5,558 bases of DNA from Gammaproteobacteria bacterium. Lineage in GTDB: Bacteria > Pseudomonadota > Gammaproteobacteria > Steroidobacterales > SZUA-146. The translations under genes were made by a program, and so were the position numbers. Within the stretch, counting starts at the first letter, position 1; every line of letters starts with the position of its first letter. Below, piece after piece: positions 5,245 through 5,558 of this stretch. The stretch covers positions 1 through 5,558 of the forward strand of contig QIGP01000091.1 of assembly GCA_003228965.1 (NCBI GenBank), given 5' to 3'. The notes under the pieces were generated by a model. The model ran no database searches, was not told where the DNA came from, and was given only the letters and a program-made list of their open reading frames with translations.

Positions 5245-5558
5245 ATGACACCACCCGACCACGACCACCTCTCCCGACATCTTCTTCGAGAGCTGTCCAG
5301 TCTGAACTACCGTTTCATTCAACTGCTGACTGAAACGGAAGACGATCCCGGCCGTTTTGGTCTGTCGGAGAAACTGCACGCAAGACTCTGTCGTCTGCAA
5401 GAAGAAGACCGTCGACGATTAGCCTCGTGCCCTTATAGTTTGTTTGAACTCAAACTCAGCGATCCGGCCATGTGGCAGCAGTGGCTCAGCGTAGACGTGA
5501 AAACACCGCCACCACCTTCGACCATGCACCCGTTCACTCTGGCGGTGCTGATGTACAC
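5245..5558 (+). CDS. FlhD-like protein (partial, runs off right edge)
   Basis: ATG at 5245 is preceded by CAGGAG at 5233-5238 with 6-nt spacing, a good ribosome binding site. The frame stays open for 104 codons to the window end, so the C-terminus is missing. Residues 20-81 align with E. coli FlhD from its INLSYLLL helix. After one roughly five-residue gap, GLSEKLHARLCRLQEEDRRR, then LASC and LFELKL, runs gap-free against GINEEMATTLAALTLPQMVK, then LAETN and CHFRF; conserved Gly39, Leu48, Leu51 and Leu59-Ala60 coincide. A Pro-rich linker (TPPPPS, 87-92) then leads into a second segment, so the protein may exceed canonical FlhD (about 116-119 aa). Identity is low and the assignment rests on pattern and on the adjacent FlhC-like gene. 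It would act as the partner of that protein in a DNA-binding complex. Confidence 0.7.
   Translation, partial: MTPPDHDHLSRHLLRELSSLNYRFIQLLTETEDDPGRFGLSEKLHARLCRLQEEDRRRLASCPYSLFELKLSDPAMWQQWLSVDVKTPPPPSTMHPFTLAVLMY

Noticed and set aside
4957..5400. Minus-strand open frame of 147 codons across the control region
   Set aside because: It runs across both palindromes and antisense to the well-supported plus-strand gene with its RBS, and has no domain resemblance.

Overview
The window looks like chromosomal DNA of a gammaproteobacterium, possibly a marine lineage. The pointers are an outer-membrane-type lipoprotein signal, an SLC13 permease with paired TrkA-C domains, an FlhC-family regulator, and intergenic repeats of the 'GTCATTGCGAG...GGCAATCTC' type. 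This placement is inference from gene content; there is no rRNA or other taxonomic marker.

Layout. Positions 1-394 are non-coding and filled by two complete copies and one rearranged copy of a 129-bp tandem unit. Each complete unit has an 84-bp inverted-repeat element, foldable as a cloverleaf, and a 45-bp spacer with its own palindrome. Positions 395-2239 (minus) encode a DUF885-family lipoprotein with metallopeptidase-like motifs. Positions 2281-about 4140 (minus) encode an SLC13/DASS-type permease with two TrkA-C domains in its middle loop. These two genes are 41 bp apart on the same strand and are probably co-transcribed from a promoter near 4287-4315. Positions 4431-4988 (minus) encode an FlhC-family zinc-binding transcriptional regulator. 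A gene on the plus strand starts at 5245 and runs off the right edge; its first ~80 residues resemble FlhD.

The most interesting part is 4989-5244, the 256-bp control region between the divergent FlhC-like and FlhD-like genes. It carries two near-perfect palindromes. Each is the exact reverse complement of the other over 20 bp, their centres are 41 bp apart, and weak -10-like elements for both directions lie between them. Downstream, the FlhD-like gene is preceded by a possible 34-codon leader ORF containing a 7-bp inverted repeat. In enterobacteria flhD and flhC form one operon and their products form one complex. Here the two halves would be divergently transcribed and could be co-controlled from a shared operator pair. 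No flagellar structural genes are visible, so the target regulon is unknown.
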